A stretch of DNA of 64,000 nt from Erythrobacter sp. JK5 (GTDB taxonomy: Bacteria > Pseudomonadota > Alphaproteobacteria > Sphingomonadales > Sphingomonadaceae), in NCBI RefSeq assembly GCF_018205975.1, contig NZ_CP073577.1, positions 2,976,001-3,040,000 on the forward strand, written 5' to 3'. Position 1 is the stretch's first letter; every line of letters begins with the position of its first letter. The position numbers were made by a program, and so were the translations under genes. Shown here piece by piece: positions 9,645 to 26,524 of this stretch. The notes beneath the pieces were generated by a model that was given only the letters and a program-made list of their open reading frames with translations, did not search any database and had not been told where the DNA came from.

Positions 9645-11043
9645 CGCGTGCGCCGACCGGGCGCAGCGTCAGGCCCAGCCGCTCGCGCGCCATCCAGCGG
9701 CGCGTCAGCAGCACGGCCGCCGAAGCGAGCCCGGTCGCCAGGCCGATCCATACGCCGGTCCCTTCGAGCCCGGTAAAGAAACCGAGGCCGATCGCGAGGC
9801 CAAAACCGGGCACCCAGTAGCTGAAGATCGCGATCCACATCGGCACGCGCGTATCCTGCAATCCGCGCAGCGCGCCCGCGGCAACCGCCTGCACCCCGTC
9901 GACCAGCTGGAACATCGCCGCAAGCACGAGGTATTGCAGCGCGAAGCCGACCAGCGCGGCATTCTGGGGGTCGCTCACATCGACATAGATGCGCAATAGC
10001 AATTCCGGCGCGAGCACCATCGCCGATGCGGTCATGGACATGAACCCCGCGCCGAGCGCGAGCGCGACCCAGCCCGCGCGCTGGATCCCCACCGGGTCGC
10101 GCGCACCGTAATAATAGCCGACCCTGATGGTGACCGCCTGCCCGACTCCGAACGGCACCTGAAACGCCAGCGCCGCGAGCTGCAGCGCGACGATGTGCCC
10201 GGCCAGTTCGGACGCACCGAACCGCCCCATCAGGAATGCCGCCGCGCCGAAGATTCCCGCCTCTGCCGTCACTGTCAGCGCGATCGGGGCGCCGATCCGC
10301 ACGATCAGCCAGAAGCGCTGCCAGTCGGGCCGCCAGAAGCGGTAGAAGATGCGGAATCGCGCCAGTGCCGGATCGGCAAGGATCGCCGCGACATAGGCCG
10401 CGAGGGTGAACAGCGCGGTGATGATCGTCGCCACCGCAGCGCCGGTCAGGCCCAGCGCGGGCGCGCCGAGATTGCCGAAGATGAAAGCATAGTTGGCGAG
10501 CGCGTTTACCCCGATCCCGAGCCCGGTGATCGCGGTCGCGAAGATCGGTCGGCCGAGCGCGGACACATAGTTGCGCAGCACCGCCGCGAGCACCATCGGC
10601 ACCATCGAGTAGACGATCACCAGATTGTACTCGTTCGCCAGCGCGATGATCGACGGCTGCTGTCCCGTCATCCGCATCACCGGGTCGAGCAGCAGGCACA
10701 CGCCCATGCCCGCGATGCCGCTGATCACCGCGAGCCACAAGGCCATGCGGGTCGCACGGCGAACCGGCCGGAGCGAGGGCGATCGGGCACCGATCGCTTC
10801 GGCGATGAGCGGCGCGACCGCACCGGTCAGCCCGGTCAGTGCCCACAAGACCAACCCGAACAGCGAAACCGCCAGCGCCGATGCCGCGAGCGGTTCTTCG
10901 CCCAGCCGCGCGATGAACATCACGTCGATCGCGTAGGTCAGCATCTGCAGCAGGTTGGCGAGCGCCAGCGGCCAGGCGAGCCCGAGGGTCGCGCGGGTTT
11001 CCTCGCCCCAGCCCGGCGTATCGTGATCGTGCGTGTCGCGCAT
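9625..11043 (-). CDS. MATE family multidrug/Na+ efflux transporter
   Basis: A 472-residue membrane protein with twelve predicted hydrophobic segments in two similar halves. It carries NorM/MATE signatures: LAWPLALANLLQMLTYAIDVMFIARLGEEPLAASALA at the N-terminus (quoted here as the family's first two helices) and a related VPFGVGQAVTIRVGYYYGA stretch at the start of the second half. It would export cationic drugs by Na+ or H+ antiport; the substrate cannot be told. The ATG at 11043 was preferred to the first one at 11106 because the extra 21 residues are Arg-rich and overlap the terminator of rplL. The gene lies downstream of rplL but behind a terminator. Confidence 0.9.
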   Translation of the reverse strand: MRDTHDHDTPGWGEETRATLGLAWPLALANLLQMLTYAIDVMFIARLGEEPLAASALAVSLFGLVLWALTGLTGAVAPLIAEAIGARSPSLRPVRRATRMALWLAVISGIAGMGVCLLLDPVMRMTGQQPSIIALANEYNLVIVYSMVPMVLAAVLRNYVSALGRPIFATAITGLGIGVNALANYAFIFGNLGAPALGLTGAAVATIITALFTLAAYVAAILADPALARFRIFYRFWRPDWQRFWLIVRIGAPIALTVTAEAGIFGAAAFLMGRFGASELAGHIVALQLAALAFQVPFGVGQAVTIRVGYYYGARDPVGIQRAGWVALALGAGFMSMTASAMVLAPELLLRIYVDVSDPQNAALVGFALQYLVLAAMFQLVDGVQAVAAGALRGLQDTRVPMWIAIFSYWVPGFGLAIGLGFFTGLEGTGVWIGLATGLASAAVLLTRRWMARERLGLTLRPVGARVTPPVG

Positions 11044-11104
11044 AAAGCCGGCCCGGATACGCGCGCGGCCGAGTCGGGCAAAGCGAAAACGCCGCGCACA
11101 ATAC

Positions 11105-11136
11105 AAAAGGGCGGCGCCATCGCTGGCACCGCCCTT
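11105..11136 (-). terminator. Terminator after rplJ-rplL
   Basis: On the minus strand, gggcggtgcc - agcgat - ggcgccgccc followed by tttt, 40 bases after the rplL stop. The stem is the same sequence as the terminator at 1075. Confidence 0.88.
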
Positions 11137-11177
11137 CGTCTGATCGGTCGGAACCGATCGAAGCGTAAGCGAAAGGC

Positions 11178-11555
11178 TTACTTGAGTTCGACGGTCCCGC
11201 CGGCTGCTTCGATCTTGCCCTTGATCTCTTCGGCTTCGGCCTTGTTGACGCCTTCCTTGAGCGGCTTGGGCGCGCCTTCGACGAGACCCTTGGCTTCGGT
11301 GAGGCCCAGGCCGGTGATGGCGCGGACTTCCTTGATGACCTGGATCTTCTTGCCGCCGTCGCCGGTGAGGATGACGTCGAATTCGTCCTTCTCTTCAGCC
11401 GGTGCGCCGGCGTCGCCGCCGCCAGCCGGACCAGCAACTGCAACTGCAGCAGCAGCCGAAACGCCCCACTCTTCTTCGAGGGCCTTGGCCAGTTCGGCCG
11501 CCTCGAGGACGGTCAGCTTCGACAGTTCTTCAACAAGCTTGGCAATATCAGCCAT
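11178..11555 (-). CDS. rplL: 50S ribosomal protein L7/L12
   Basis: A 125-residue L7/L12: N-terminal dimerisation helix ([25 protein letters not shown], the family's opening), an Ala/Gly-rich flexible hinge, and a C-terminal domain with [20 protein letters not shown] that contacts translation factors. It forms the ribosomal stalk with L10. It is 81 bases after rplJ on the same strand and followed by a terminator. Confidence 0.98.
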   Translation of the reverse strand: MADIAKLVEELSKLTVLEAAELAKALEEEWGVSAAAAVAVAGPAGGGDAGAPAEEKDEFDVILTGDGGKKIQVIKEVRAITGLGLTEAKGLVEGAPKPLKEGVNKAEAEEIKGKIEAAGGTVELK

Positions 11556-11636
11556 GATGTATCACTCCAAAATGTTCGGGGCGGCCTTTCGAGGTCACAC
11601 CCCAGATATGTTTCGTCTCTTCGCGAGAAACGTCTC

Positions 11637-12152
11637 TTACGCAGCTTCGCTGGCGCCATAGGCACCGAACACGCGGGCCAGCTTGGCAGCCGGGGCGTTG
11701 ACGACCTGGGCAACCTTGGTTGCCGGGGCGTTGACGAGACCCACGATCTTGCCGCGCAGTTCGTCGAGGCTGGGCATCGAGGCAAGTGACCTCACGCCAG
11801 CTTCGTCGAGCACCTGCGTGCCCATCGATCCACCGACGATTTCCAGCTTGTCGTTCGACTTGGCGAAATCGACAGCGGCCTTGGCAGCCGCGACCGGGTC
11901 GGAAGACCAGGCCAGCGCGGTCGGGCCGTTGAGGAATTCCTCGAGCCCGACGTAATCGGTATCTTTCAGGGCGAGCTTGGCGAGACGGTTCTTCGCAACC
12001 TTGTAGGATGCACCAGCATCGCGCATCTTCGTGCGCAGATCGGTGGACTGATCCACCGTCAGGCCGAGGTTGCGGGTCACGACGACCACGCCAACCTCTT
12101 TGAAGACGTCGTTGAGCTGGGCAACCGCTTCGGCTTTTTGCGAACGATCCAT
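11637..12152 (-). CDS. rplJ: 50S ribosomal protein L10
   Basis: A 171-residue L10, starting [20 protein letters not shown] and containing the usual [13 protein letters not shown] rRNA-binding stretch; the C-terminal helix would carry the L7/L12 dimers. The ribosome site aaggag lies 7 bases before the ATG. Usually rplJL is preceded by rplKA and followed by rpoBC; here the pair stands alone on the minus strand, with a LuxR-type gene upstream and rpoBC 4.3 kb away in the opposite direction. Confidence 0.97.
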   Translation of the reverse strand: MDRSQKAEAVAQLNDVFKEVGVVVVTRNLGLTVDQSTDLRTKMRDAGASYKVAKNRLAKLALKDTDYVGLEEFLNGPTALAWSSDPVAAAKAAVDFAKSNDKLEIVGGSMGTQVLDEAGVRSLASMPSLDELRGKIVGLVNAPATKVAQVVNAPAAKLARVFGAYGASEAA

Positions 12153-12478
12153 GCCTTACTCCTTCACTATGGCCGCGTGACATATGCCGCACGACCGGCT
12201 CACATTTTGCCCTGCCGCTAACCGACAAGGCAAAGTCCAACGATGGGGAAGGAGGGTGAGCTACAACGGCTCGAATGCGACGCCCTTACATGGGGCCGCG
12301 AAAATCTCTTTTCCCCGCCTAGGCTGCAAATTAAGAGCGGCCAATTCCGCTCAGCAACTGTCTCGGACGGATGACTGATTTCCAATTGGGTTTCTCAGTC
12401 GAGCGCGCGCTTAGCGGATTTGCTGCAGGAGTCAACTTCGGCGTCATCTGCCCCGAGTATCCGGACCGGGGCCAATTC
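12153..12478 (-). other. Untranslated region upstream of rplJ
   Basis: The 326 bases between the LuxR-type gene and rplJ hold no convincing gene. On the minus strand they must include the rplJL promoter and a long leader, where autogenous control by L10 is common in bacteria. A weak promoter-like pair (TTGCTG, 17 bases, TTAATT) is seen about 12320-12355, and a six-base inverted repeat (gactga / tcagtc) at about 12371-12398. I could not fold the leader by eye well enough to claim an L10-leader RNA. Confidence 0.45.
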
Positions 12479-13198
12479 TCATTGACCCAGTCTCAACAAC
12501 CCATGCCTCAAGGCGATTGTGACCGCTTCAATCTTGTTGTGCGCGCCCAGTTTTGCGTAGACCCGCCTCATGTAGGTGTCGACAGTGGCATTCGACAGTC
12601 CGACGATGGTGGCAATATCCGCGACCGACTTTGCGGATGCCGCCCATCGCAACACCTCAAGCTCTCTGGGCGAGAGATCCACTTGACGCATGAATCTGTC
12701 GCGAACGATGGTGCAAATCCGCACATGAGCGATTTGTCCAATTCCCATAAGGGTTTGCAGCAGTTGCTCGTCGCTCGCTTCGATGCGCCGCCCAATATCA
12801 AAAGTCGAATAGCTCTCTCGGCCGTTAGGTCCGAACAGGGGAACGGAAAAGCCATCGAGCATACCTAGCTCGCCCGCCAGCTTCACGAATTGCCTTTGCT
12901 TTTCGTTGAGTTCGGTATCGGCCAGAATTCTTCTCCACGTTCTCGGCCTTCCGGACTGCATGACTGCGTCTGGTATTGGATCATGTTTGCGAAACGCCGG
13001 GTCGTCGTACAACTTGATGAGCTCTTCGCTGAAGCCGTAGTAGAAGATCCGGGTCTCTGGGTGGACCTGGGAGTAGAACGCGGGAGACATGTGGTAACTT
13101 GCCCTTATGACACCGAGATTTTGCACCTCGCTAACCCAGCGCTCTCCGATCTCTTCAAGCACATTCAGGTTCTCGATATCCCTGATGAATGCAAACAC
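12479..13198 (-). CDS. LuxR-family regulator with autoinducer-binding domain (solo)
   Basis: A 239-residue protein with the two-domain plan of quorum-sensing regulators: an N-terminal acyl-homoserine-lactone-type pocket (about 20-165) and a C-terminal LuxR helix-turn-helix (LSPRELEVLRWAASAKSVADIA, about 176-235). Of the conserved ligand residues of TraR, the equivalents of Tyr61, Asp70, Pro71 and Trp85 are kept as Y64, D73, P74 and W88, but Trp57 is replaced by Leu60. No luxI-type synthase is in the window, so this is a candidate LuxR solo. It is transcribed toward rplJ and is divergent from the winged-helix gene at 13404; the 205 bases between the two genes probably hold both promoters. Confidence 0.88.
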   Translation of the reverse strand: MFAFIRDIENLNVLEEIGERWVSEVQNLGVIRASYHMSPAFYSQVHPETRIFYYGFSEELIKLYDDPAFRKHDPIPDAVMQSGRPRTWRRILADTELNEKQRQFVKLAGELGMLDGFSVPLFGPNGRESYSTFDIGRRIEASDEQLLQTLMGIGQIAHVRICTIVRDRFMRQVDLSPRELEVLRWAASAKSVADIATIVGLSNATVDTYMRRVYAKLGAHNKIEAVTIALRHGLLRLGQ

Positions 13199-13403
13199 CG
13201 TTCAACCCCCGATGCTCAGTCTACCGTCGAAATCCCTTGCCCTTCTGGCTGGCGATCCTTCCCACTACGTACATTTGCGTAAAGGATCTAAGGGGCAGAG
13301 TGTAGCGTAGTTCCGTGTCTGGAAATCGGCCAAATTTGACCTGATTTTATTGTGATCAAGAAGCAGACGCAATTGCGATCTGCCTAACAGGGATCGCAAA
13401 TCA

Positions 13404-13886
13404 ATGCACAGACTCACTTACGAAGATCTGTTGTTTCTTCGACAAGGAATCGATTCGCTACTCGCCGAGCATGGAGGCGACGATGACGCTCAGTCCGAAG
13501 GAGGCGAGGATGGTGAACCAATAGATAGATCGCCAACCTTTCCCAGCGTCCGGACTATAAAGTCGACGATTCGGCGTCGGAAGCTTCGCAGCAAGTTCTT
13601 CGATGAGAAACTGTTCTTTGATCCTTGCTGGGAAATGCTGCTCGATCTCGCGCTTGTTGAGGCGGAGGGTAGGCGTGTTGCGATTACATCACTCTGTATC
13701 GCTTCGGGGGTCCCTCAAGTCACAGCCCTGCGACACCTCAACATTCTTGCAGAGGCTGGGTTAGTTGAACGGCAGCCGGATCCTATCGACAAGCGCAGAG
13801 TGTTCGTTGCACTTACTCCGAATGCCTCGAAAGCATTGGCGCAGTACTTCCAGATGGCGAATCAACCCCTTCCTCTTGCCGCCTGA
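13404..13886 (+). CDS. MarR-like winged-helix transcriptional regulator
   Basis: A 160-residue protein. After a short acidic N-terminal segment (EHGGDDDAQSEGGEDGE), the C-terminal two thirds are a winged helix: LASGV-type recognition helix (CIASGVPQVTALRHLNILAEAGLV) and a wing DPIDKRRVFVALTP, the pattern of MarR/ArsR-like repressors and of the sphingomonad family with RRKLRSKFFDEKLFFDPCW. The ligand and targets are unknown. It diverges from the LuxR-type gene and may regulate the shared intergenic region. Confidence 0.82.
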   Translation: MHRLTYEDLLFLRQGIDSLLAEHGGDDDAQSEGGEDGEPIDRSPTFPSVRTIKSTIRRRKLRSKFFDEKLFFDPCWEMLLDLALVEAEGRRVAITSLCIASGVPQVTALRHLNILAEAGLVERQPDPIDKRRVFVALTPNASKALAQYFQMANQPLPLAA

Positions 13887-13962
13887 TGTAGAAGTGGCGA
13901 GCCAACTGGGGCTTTAGTCCCTGCAGGCTCAGCCACTTCTCTCTATTGCTCTATTTCAGCGG

Positions 13963-14190
13963 TCAGACCGTTTCATAGCTTAACAAGTCCCCCGGCTGGC
14001 ACTCGAGTTCGCGGCAGATCGCGGCGAGGGTGGAGAAGCGGATCGCCTTGGCCTTGCCGGTCTTGAGGATCGAAAGGTTGGCGAGGGTGAGGCCAACCCG
14101 CTCGGCGAGTTCGGTCAGCGTCATGCGGCGTTCGTGCAGCAGGTCATCGAGTTTGACCATGATCGTGGCTCCTTCGTCGTCGGCTGGCAT
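13963..14190 (-). CDS. HTH regulator of the HipB/YozG type
   Basis: A 75-residue Cro/C1-type helix-turn-helix protein (MTLTELAERVGLTLANLSILKTGKAKAI) ending CQPGDLLSYE, the mark of small YozG-like regulators. These small repressors typically sit next to DUF2975 membrane proteins, as here. The start at 14190 overlaps the DUF2975 stop by one base (TGATG), implying translational coupling; ATG at 14160, with a good aggag site 8 bases upstream, is an equally plausible start and would give the 65-residue conserved core. The likely operator is the inverted-repeat array at 14886-14974. Confidence 0.88.
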   Translation of the reverse strand: MPADDEGATIMVKLDDLLHERRMTLTELAERVGLTLANLSILKTGKAKAIRFSTLAAICRELECQPGDLLSYETV

Positions 14191-14717
14191 CACACGGTCC
14201 CTTCGAGGTCTTCGCGCAGGGCGGTTCCGTGGCGAAATACGCGGGCGAGCACGAACAGGGTGAGGACAAGGACGATACCGCCCACATCGAATCCGGCATC
14301 GATCGTTCCGGGTTGCTCCCCCGCCAGCTTGGCTATGTAGAGGCCAAGGCCGGCGACCGGCAGGGCGATCAGATTCAGCGCCAGCATCAGCCACGCCATT
14401 CGTGTCAGGCGATCTGCGTTCTCTGGCACGAAGGGATCGCCTTCACCCACGCTCTGAACGATTCGAAGCATGTTCCTGAAGAACATGAAAGCCAGATAGA
14501 GCAGCCCGGCAACTCCGGTCAGCAACAGTGCGATGAGCCAGTATGCGTACCGGGGCAGCTCCGCAGCCTCGATATTGGCCCCCAGGTCCGCGCCGAAGAT
14601 CAGAGTGGCAGGTATTCCCAGCACGACAAAGAAACCTGCGAATGCGAGGATGCCGAGCATGAAGTAGATGACTCCTTTTGCCGCAAGCAGCAGCGGGTCG
14701 TTGGGTGTGTCTTGCAT
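14190..14717 (-). CDS. DUF2975 family membrane protein
   Basis: A 175-residue integral membrane protein with four hydrophobic segments (about 11-40, 58-80, 107-130, 143-165), and the motif EGDPFVPENADRLTRMAW between the second and third, typical of DUF2975. Function unknown. It sits between a 39-residue secreted peptide gene and the HTH regulator, all on the same strand, in the arrangement expected for a small sensor-regulator cassette. Confidence 0.85.
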   Translation of the reverse strand: MQDTPNDPLLLAAKGVIYFMLGILAFAGFFVVLGIPATLIFGADLGANIEAAELPRYAYWLIALLLTGVAGLLYLAFMFFRNMLRIVQSVGEGDPFVPENADRLTRMAWLMLALNLIALPVAGLGLYIAKLAGEQPGTIDAGFDVGGIVLVLTLFVLARVFRHGTALREDLEGTV

Positions 14718-14747
14718 TTTGGACGCTCCCTATGCGTTGGATCGGGA

Positions 14748-14867
14748 TCAGGCGACGATCGGTGCGAAGGCATGCGCCGGGGGAACGGCGACGATCGCGC
14801 CGATCGAAGCGAAAGCGAGAAGCACGGCCGCGCAGGCCGCCAGCGAGTGGTTGAGAAATCTGGACAT
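14748..14867 (-). CDS. 39-residue secreted peptide upstream of the DUF2975 gene
   Basis: A short ORF from ATG at 14865-14867, preceded by a strong ribosome site (aggag, 7 bases). The peptide starts MSRFLNHSLAACAAVLLAFA, followed by a hydrophobic run and an AHA signal-peptidase-like site, leaving only a few mature residues (FAPIVA). Short secreted peptides of this style are common in sphingomonads beside DUF2975 genes. It is the first gene after the inverted-repeat promoter region, 30 bases before the DUF2975 start. Function unknown. Confidence 0.6.
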   Translation of the reverse strand: MSRFLNHSLAACAAVLLAFASIGAIVAVPPAHAFAPIVA

Positions 14868-14885
14868 ATCGAACTCCTATATACG

Positions 14886-14974
14886 CCTTATTGAAAAACA
14901 ATAAGGACGGTCTAAGAGCGATTCGATTTATTGTCAATCAATAATATTGAAAAACGATATAGGCGTTATCGTTT
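14886..14974 (-). promoter_or_regulatory. Array of inverted repeats, probable operator-promoter
   Basis: Four inverted repeats lie within 89 bases upstream of the peptide gene: ccttattg-N5-caataagg (14886-14906, perfect), ttattg-N5-caataa (14928-14944, perfect), atattg-N5-cgatat (14944-14960, one mismatch) and aaacgata-N7-tatcgttt (14952-14974, perfect). Three share the ATTG-N5-CAAT design. On the minus strand a TTGACA -35-like box (14932-14937) lies inside the second repeat; the matching -10 is weak. The HTH protein encoded 0.7 kb downstream is the natural candidate ligand. Confidence 0.65.
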
Positions 14975-14978
14975 GGCA

Positions 14979-16079
14979 CTATTCCGCCGCGCCGTGCTCC
15001 AGCGCTTCGCACCAGCATTCCAGCACGTTCTGGCGGTACCAGCCGCCAATCCTGAACCGATCGCCGGGCTTTGTTTCGCAGGGTTCGCTTGCGATCGTGT
15101 TGATCCACCAGTGGTGGGCGTGATTGGCCGCAGGGGCATTTTCGTATCGAATGCCCTCGCCGAACGTGAATTCGATCCACTGCGCCATCCCGCTGACCCG
15201 CCCGCCGGTGCTCCGGATTTCCAGTTCGTTCATCCCGCTCATGGCGAGCGGCGATGTCATGTCGAAATCGAACGCGAACAGGGTCGCCGGGTCACTGGCA
15301 AGCTTCAGGTTCGGATCGCGCGACGGAACCGCTTCGAGGTTCTGGAAATGCGGGGAGAAGAGCGAAACGTCGAACCCCTCGATCGTATCGGGCGCACCGA
15401 CCAGTGCCGGGAACTGCGCCAGCGCCACCTTGATGCTTGCCCGGTTGGGAAGGAATGTTGCGTCCGGCGTGGCCAGGCAACGCCGCGCGTGGGCCAGCGA
15501 TCGCAGGACATCCTCGTACAGAAGGTCGGTCGAAAACAGTTCGGAGACGATCAGGTCGGCCCCGCCATCGAGGTCCGTCTCCCGGTCAAGCTTGGTGGAA
15601 TGCCGATCGAACACGGTGATCCTGTCCGCCAGGCCATTGGCCGCGATCACCGATTTCGCGCGATCGGCCAGCATCCGGTTTGCCTCGCAGGCGATCACCC
15701 GCTTCGCGCCGGCCCGCGCGGCCATCATCGCAAGCAGCCCTGAACCCGTACCGATATCGAGGACGGTCTTGCCGGGGGCGTGGATCTGCAGGGCCCGGTG
15801 GTAAGCGGAGTTGCGGTCGGCATCGTGCAGCATCTCCAGATGGAAGCCCGGCACCTTGTGCTGCAATATCCGCGCGCCAAGAGCCCGCCAGAGCGGTGCG
15901 CCCTCGTTGTGAGCCAGGACCCGATCCACCAGCGCAATCGCCATGCCGCCTGCCTTGCTCGCGGCAAGCGCCTCGCCCATTTCCAGGAAATCGTTCGGAT
16001 TGTTGAGCGGATCGCGCCGCTGCACTTTGGGGGACTTGCCATTGTTCACCCGTTCAACCGAATGACCGGACGATTGCAA
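14979..16079 (-). CDS. PRMT-like protein arginine methyltransferase
   Basis: A class I SAM-dependent methyltransferase of up to 366 residues. Motif I VLDIGTGSG is at 106-114, the acidic post-I region is VIACEANRM, and the double-E loop typical of PRMTs is present as SELFSTDLLYED (179-190). A C-terminal beta-barrel-like half follows, closest in layout to PRMT7-type enzymes. It would transfer methyl groups from SAM to protein arginine; targets are unknown. The reading frame begins with TTG at 16079 and GTG at 16049 is an alternative; no good ribosome site is visible for either. It diverges from rpoB. Confidence 0.82.
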   Translation of the reverse strand: MQSSGHSVERVNNGKSPKVQRRDPLNNPNDFLEMGEALAASKAGGMAIALVDRVLAHNEGAPLWRALGARILQHKVPGFHLEMLHDADRNSAYHRALQIHAPGKTVLDIGTGSGLLAMMAARAGAKRVIACEANRMLADRAKSVIAANGLADRITVFDRHSTKLDRETDLDGGADLIVSELFSTDLLYEDVLRSLAHARRCLATPDATFLPNRASIKVALAQFPALVGAPDTIEGFDVSLFSPHFQNLEAVPSRDPNLKLASDPATLFAFDFDMTSPLAMSGMNELEIRSTGGRVSGMAQWIEFTFGEGIRYENAPAANHAHHWWINTIASEPCETKPGDRFRIGGWYRQNVLECWCEALEHGAAE

Positions 16080-16420
16080 GGTCTATCGCCCGCCGCGCTC
16101 GCCAGTCACGGCCTCCGAAAGGTCTTTCGATCGGGTGGGTCCAAGGTGATTGACTCGGGTGAAACGCATTCCTACATGGCTGTCACACGCCAGCTACGAG
16201 ACAGGCCGATTCATGCGCGGGGATCGGTTCCAGAATAGAAGCGGCGCTCGCCATATTCGCGACGGATTGTGAAGCTGCACCCCGGCAGCCCGGAAGGGTT
16301 GCGTCGAGGCGTGCGGCTCTTTTGCGTCGTTTATGGCCCCGTTTCGCGCAACACAGGCGATCACTTTCGGCGAGCGGGACCACTTCCCGCGAGCTCACAA
16401 TGAAGAGGCAACATCCCCTC
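16080..16420 (+). promoter_or_regulatory. rpoB upstream region with a probable promoter
   Basis: The 341 bases before rpoB hold no convincing gene. A good promoter match lies at 16150-16178: TTGACT, a 17-base spacer, TACATG. This would leave a leader of about 235 bases before the rpoB ATG, as expected if rpoBC has its own promoter here instead of following rplJL. Confidence 0.5.
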
Positions 16421-20629
<4,209 letters not shown>

Positions 20630-20633
20630 TCGC

Positions 20634-20756
20634 ATGACGGAACGGTATCAGGGCATCGGCAAGGCCAGGAAGATCGCGATTGCGGCGGCAATCATCGGCT
20701 TTCCGTTTCTGGCACTCTTCGCTGCCGCTTCCCTGATCGACCCTTCCGTCGGCTGA
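20634..20756 (+). CDS. 40-residue membrane microprotein between rpoB and rpoC
   Basis: An ORF of 40 codons in the rpoB-rpoC gap, starting 4 bases after the rpoB stop with a good ribosome site (ggag, 8 bases before the ATG). The product has a basic N-terminus (MTERYQGIGKARK), one membrane-spanning stretch (IAIAAAIIGFPFLALFAAASL) and a short polar tail (IDPSVG). It must be co-transcribed with rpoBC. No family is recognised, and a role is not inferred. The start, the site and the clean membrane helix are the reasons to believe it; codon-level conservation would settle it. Confidence 0.55.
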   Translation: MTERYQGIGKARKIAIAAAIIGFPFLALFAAASLIDPSVG

Positions 20757-25108
<4,352 letters not shown>

Positions 25109-25143
25109 GCCGCCTTCGGTCCATCGGACGCCGACCGAACAGA

Positions 25144-25177
25144 CCCCGCCGAAGCGCCATGCTTCGGCGGGGTTTTT
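25144..25177 (+). terminator. rpoBC operon terminator
   Basis: A perfect 12-pair stem (ccccgccgaagc / gcttcggcgggg), five-base loop and five T, 35 bases after the rpoC stop. Confidence 0.93.
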
Positions 25178-25247
25178 CATGGCCGGTATCCGGCTTGCGG
25201 CGATGCGGGGTGATGATACTCTGTGGTTTCCTGAGGGAGGGAAGCCC

Positions 25248-25958
25248 ATGAAAAGAGTTGCACTTACCATCGCGGCCGCATGCCTGCTGGTGCCGGCCCA
25301 TCTGGCCGCCCAGGACGATGGAGTCGTGATCGTCACCGCCAGCCGGTCCGACCGCTCGAATTACGAATTCTACGATGACGACCAGTCGGCGATCGGCCTG
25401 ACCCGCACTGCAGACTACTTCGTCAAGCCGCTGTTCGTGAATTCGGATTCGCGCGATGCTGGCGAACGCAGGCGCGAGCTTCTGGCGATGTTGCGCGCGA
25501 CCATCGAACGGGCACCCGGAGCGGGGATCGCACTGGTTGCGGGCAGTTACTCGCTGCAACCGGTGACGCTGGAAAACTACGAGGAACTGCCGATCGGTTA
25601 TGGCGGGCGTCCCGACACCAGCCGGGTGCAGATCTTTGCCCGCATCCCGGTTCGCGGCAGCAATCAGCGCGCGCGCGACGCCGACAAGCAGATCGAGGCC
25701 TTTGCCAAGTCGATTCCGGCGACCGGGCGCTCGTTCATCGAAACCGGCAGCACTTCGCTGGCGATCACCAATCCCGACCAGTACCGTCTCGAGGTGGTGA
25801 AGACGGTTGCCGAGGAAGCCAAGCGCTACGCGGCGCAGTTTGGCAGCGATTACGGAGTCGAGATTCAGGGTCTGGATTCGGAGCTCTACTGGCAGCAGGC
25901 GAGCGAGACCGAAGTGTTCCTGTATATCGACCACAGTTTCGTCATCAGGCCGAAATAG
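25248..25958 (+). CDS. Secreted protein, possibly SIMPL-like
   Basis: A 236-residue protein with a signal peptide (MKRVALTIAAACLLVPAHLAA). The mature part has alternating strands and helices, with a basic/acidic mix and the block VQIFARIPVRGSNQRARDADKQIEAFAKSIPATGRS. The layout resembles SIMPL-type (DUF541) periplasmic proteins, but I do not see a decisive motif, so this is only a suggestion. ATG at 25248 has a ribosome site (gggaggg) close upstream. It begins its own transcript after the rpoC terminator. Confidence 0.65.
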   Translation: MKRVALTIAAACLLVPAHLAAQDDGVVIVTASRSDRSNYEFYDDDQSAIGLTRTADYFVKPLFVNSDSRDAGERRRELLAMLRATIERAPGAGIALVAGSYSLQPVTLENYEELPIGYGGRPDTSRVQIFARIPVRGSNQRARDADKQIEAFAKSIPATGRSFIETGSTSLAITNPDQYRLEVVKTVAEEAKRYAAQFGSDYGVEIQGLDSELYWQQASETEVFLYIDHSFVIRPK

Positions 25959-26038
25959 GTGCGCTGAGAAGGTAAATAGCTATTGCGAGGCGTTTGCAAT
26001 AAACGTATGGGAGTCAGGTCTATTCCACGAAGGTCAGG

Positions 26039-26485
26039 ATGCCCATGAGCCGTCACCATATCCCGACTGTCCGCGCACTCTCCACCATCGCCCGACTGGC
26101 CAGTCCGCCCCGCATCGAGGATACCGGACCCGTCGCCGCGCGCTTCATCTATTCGCTGCGCCTGATCGCCGTCCACGAACGGGCGGGACGCGATCCGGTG
26201 CCGGAACTGGCCTTGCGGCTCGGCAGCGTCGAGATTGCCGCACGAACGCTCGCGCTGTCGCAGACAATCACCGCCACGTGGCCGGAGAACATCCACGTTT
26301 CGCGGTTCTGCTGCGGGCTGCTCACCCATGACGAGGCGACCATCGGCGCGCTGATCGATGCGGTGTGCGCGCGGAGCCGAACCGGCTTCGAGCATGCGAT
26401 CGAAGGCTTCGTCCGACCGGAACGGATGTATCGTCTCTGGGACGCTGGCATTGCCCTTGTCGAGGCAGAGCATCGCCGCGCGTAA
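26039..26485 (+). CDS. Hypothetical protein upstream of gltX
   Basis: A 148-residue, probably cytosolic and helical protein with no recognised domain. It has an LRLIAVHERAGRDPVPELALRL stretch and two Cys near the middle (RFCCGLLTHDEAT). Two in-frame ATG codons lie at 26039 and 26045. It ends 39 bases before gltX on the same strand, so co-transcription is likely. Function unknown. Confidence 0.6.
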   Translation: MPMSRHHIPTVRALSTIARLASPPRIEDTGPVAARFIYSLRLIAVHERAGRDPVPELALRLGSVEIAARTLALSQTITATWPENIHVSRFCCGLLTHDEATIGALIDAVCARSRTGFEHAIEGFVRPERMYRLWDAGIALVEAEHRRA

Positions 26486-26524
26486 CGCTTGCCGCGCAGC
26501 CATGTGCTGGCTACCGGACTGCAC

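Noticed and set aside
12153..12478. L10-leader riboregulator
   Set aside because: The position fits, but I could not recognise the conserved kink-turn and stems by eye, so no claim was made.
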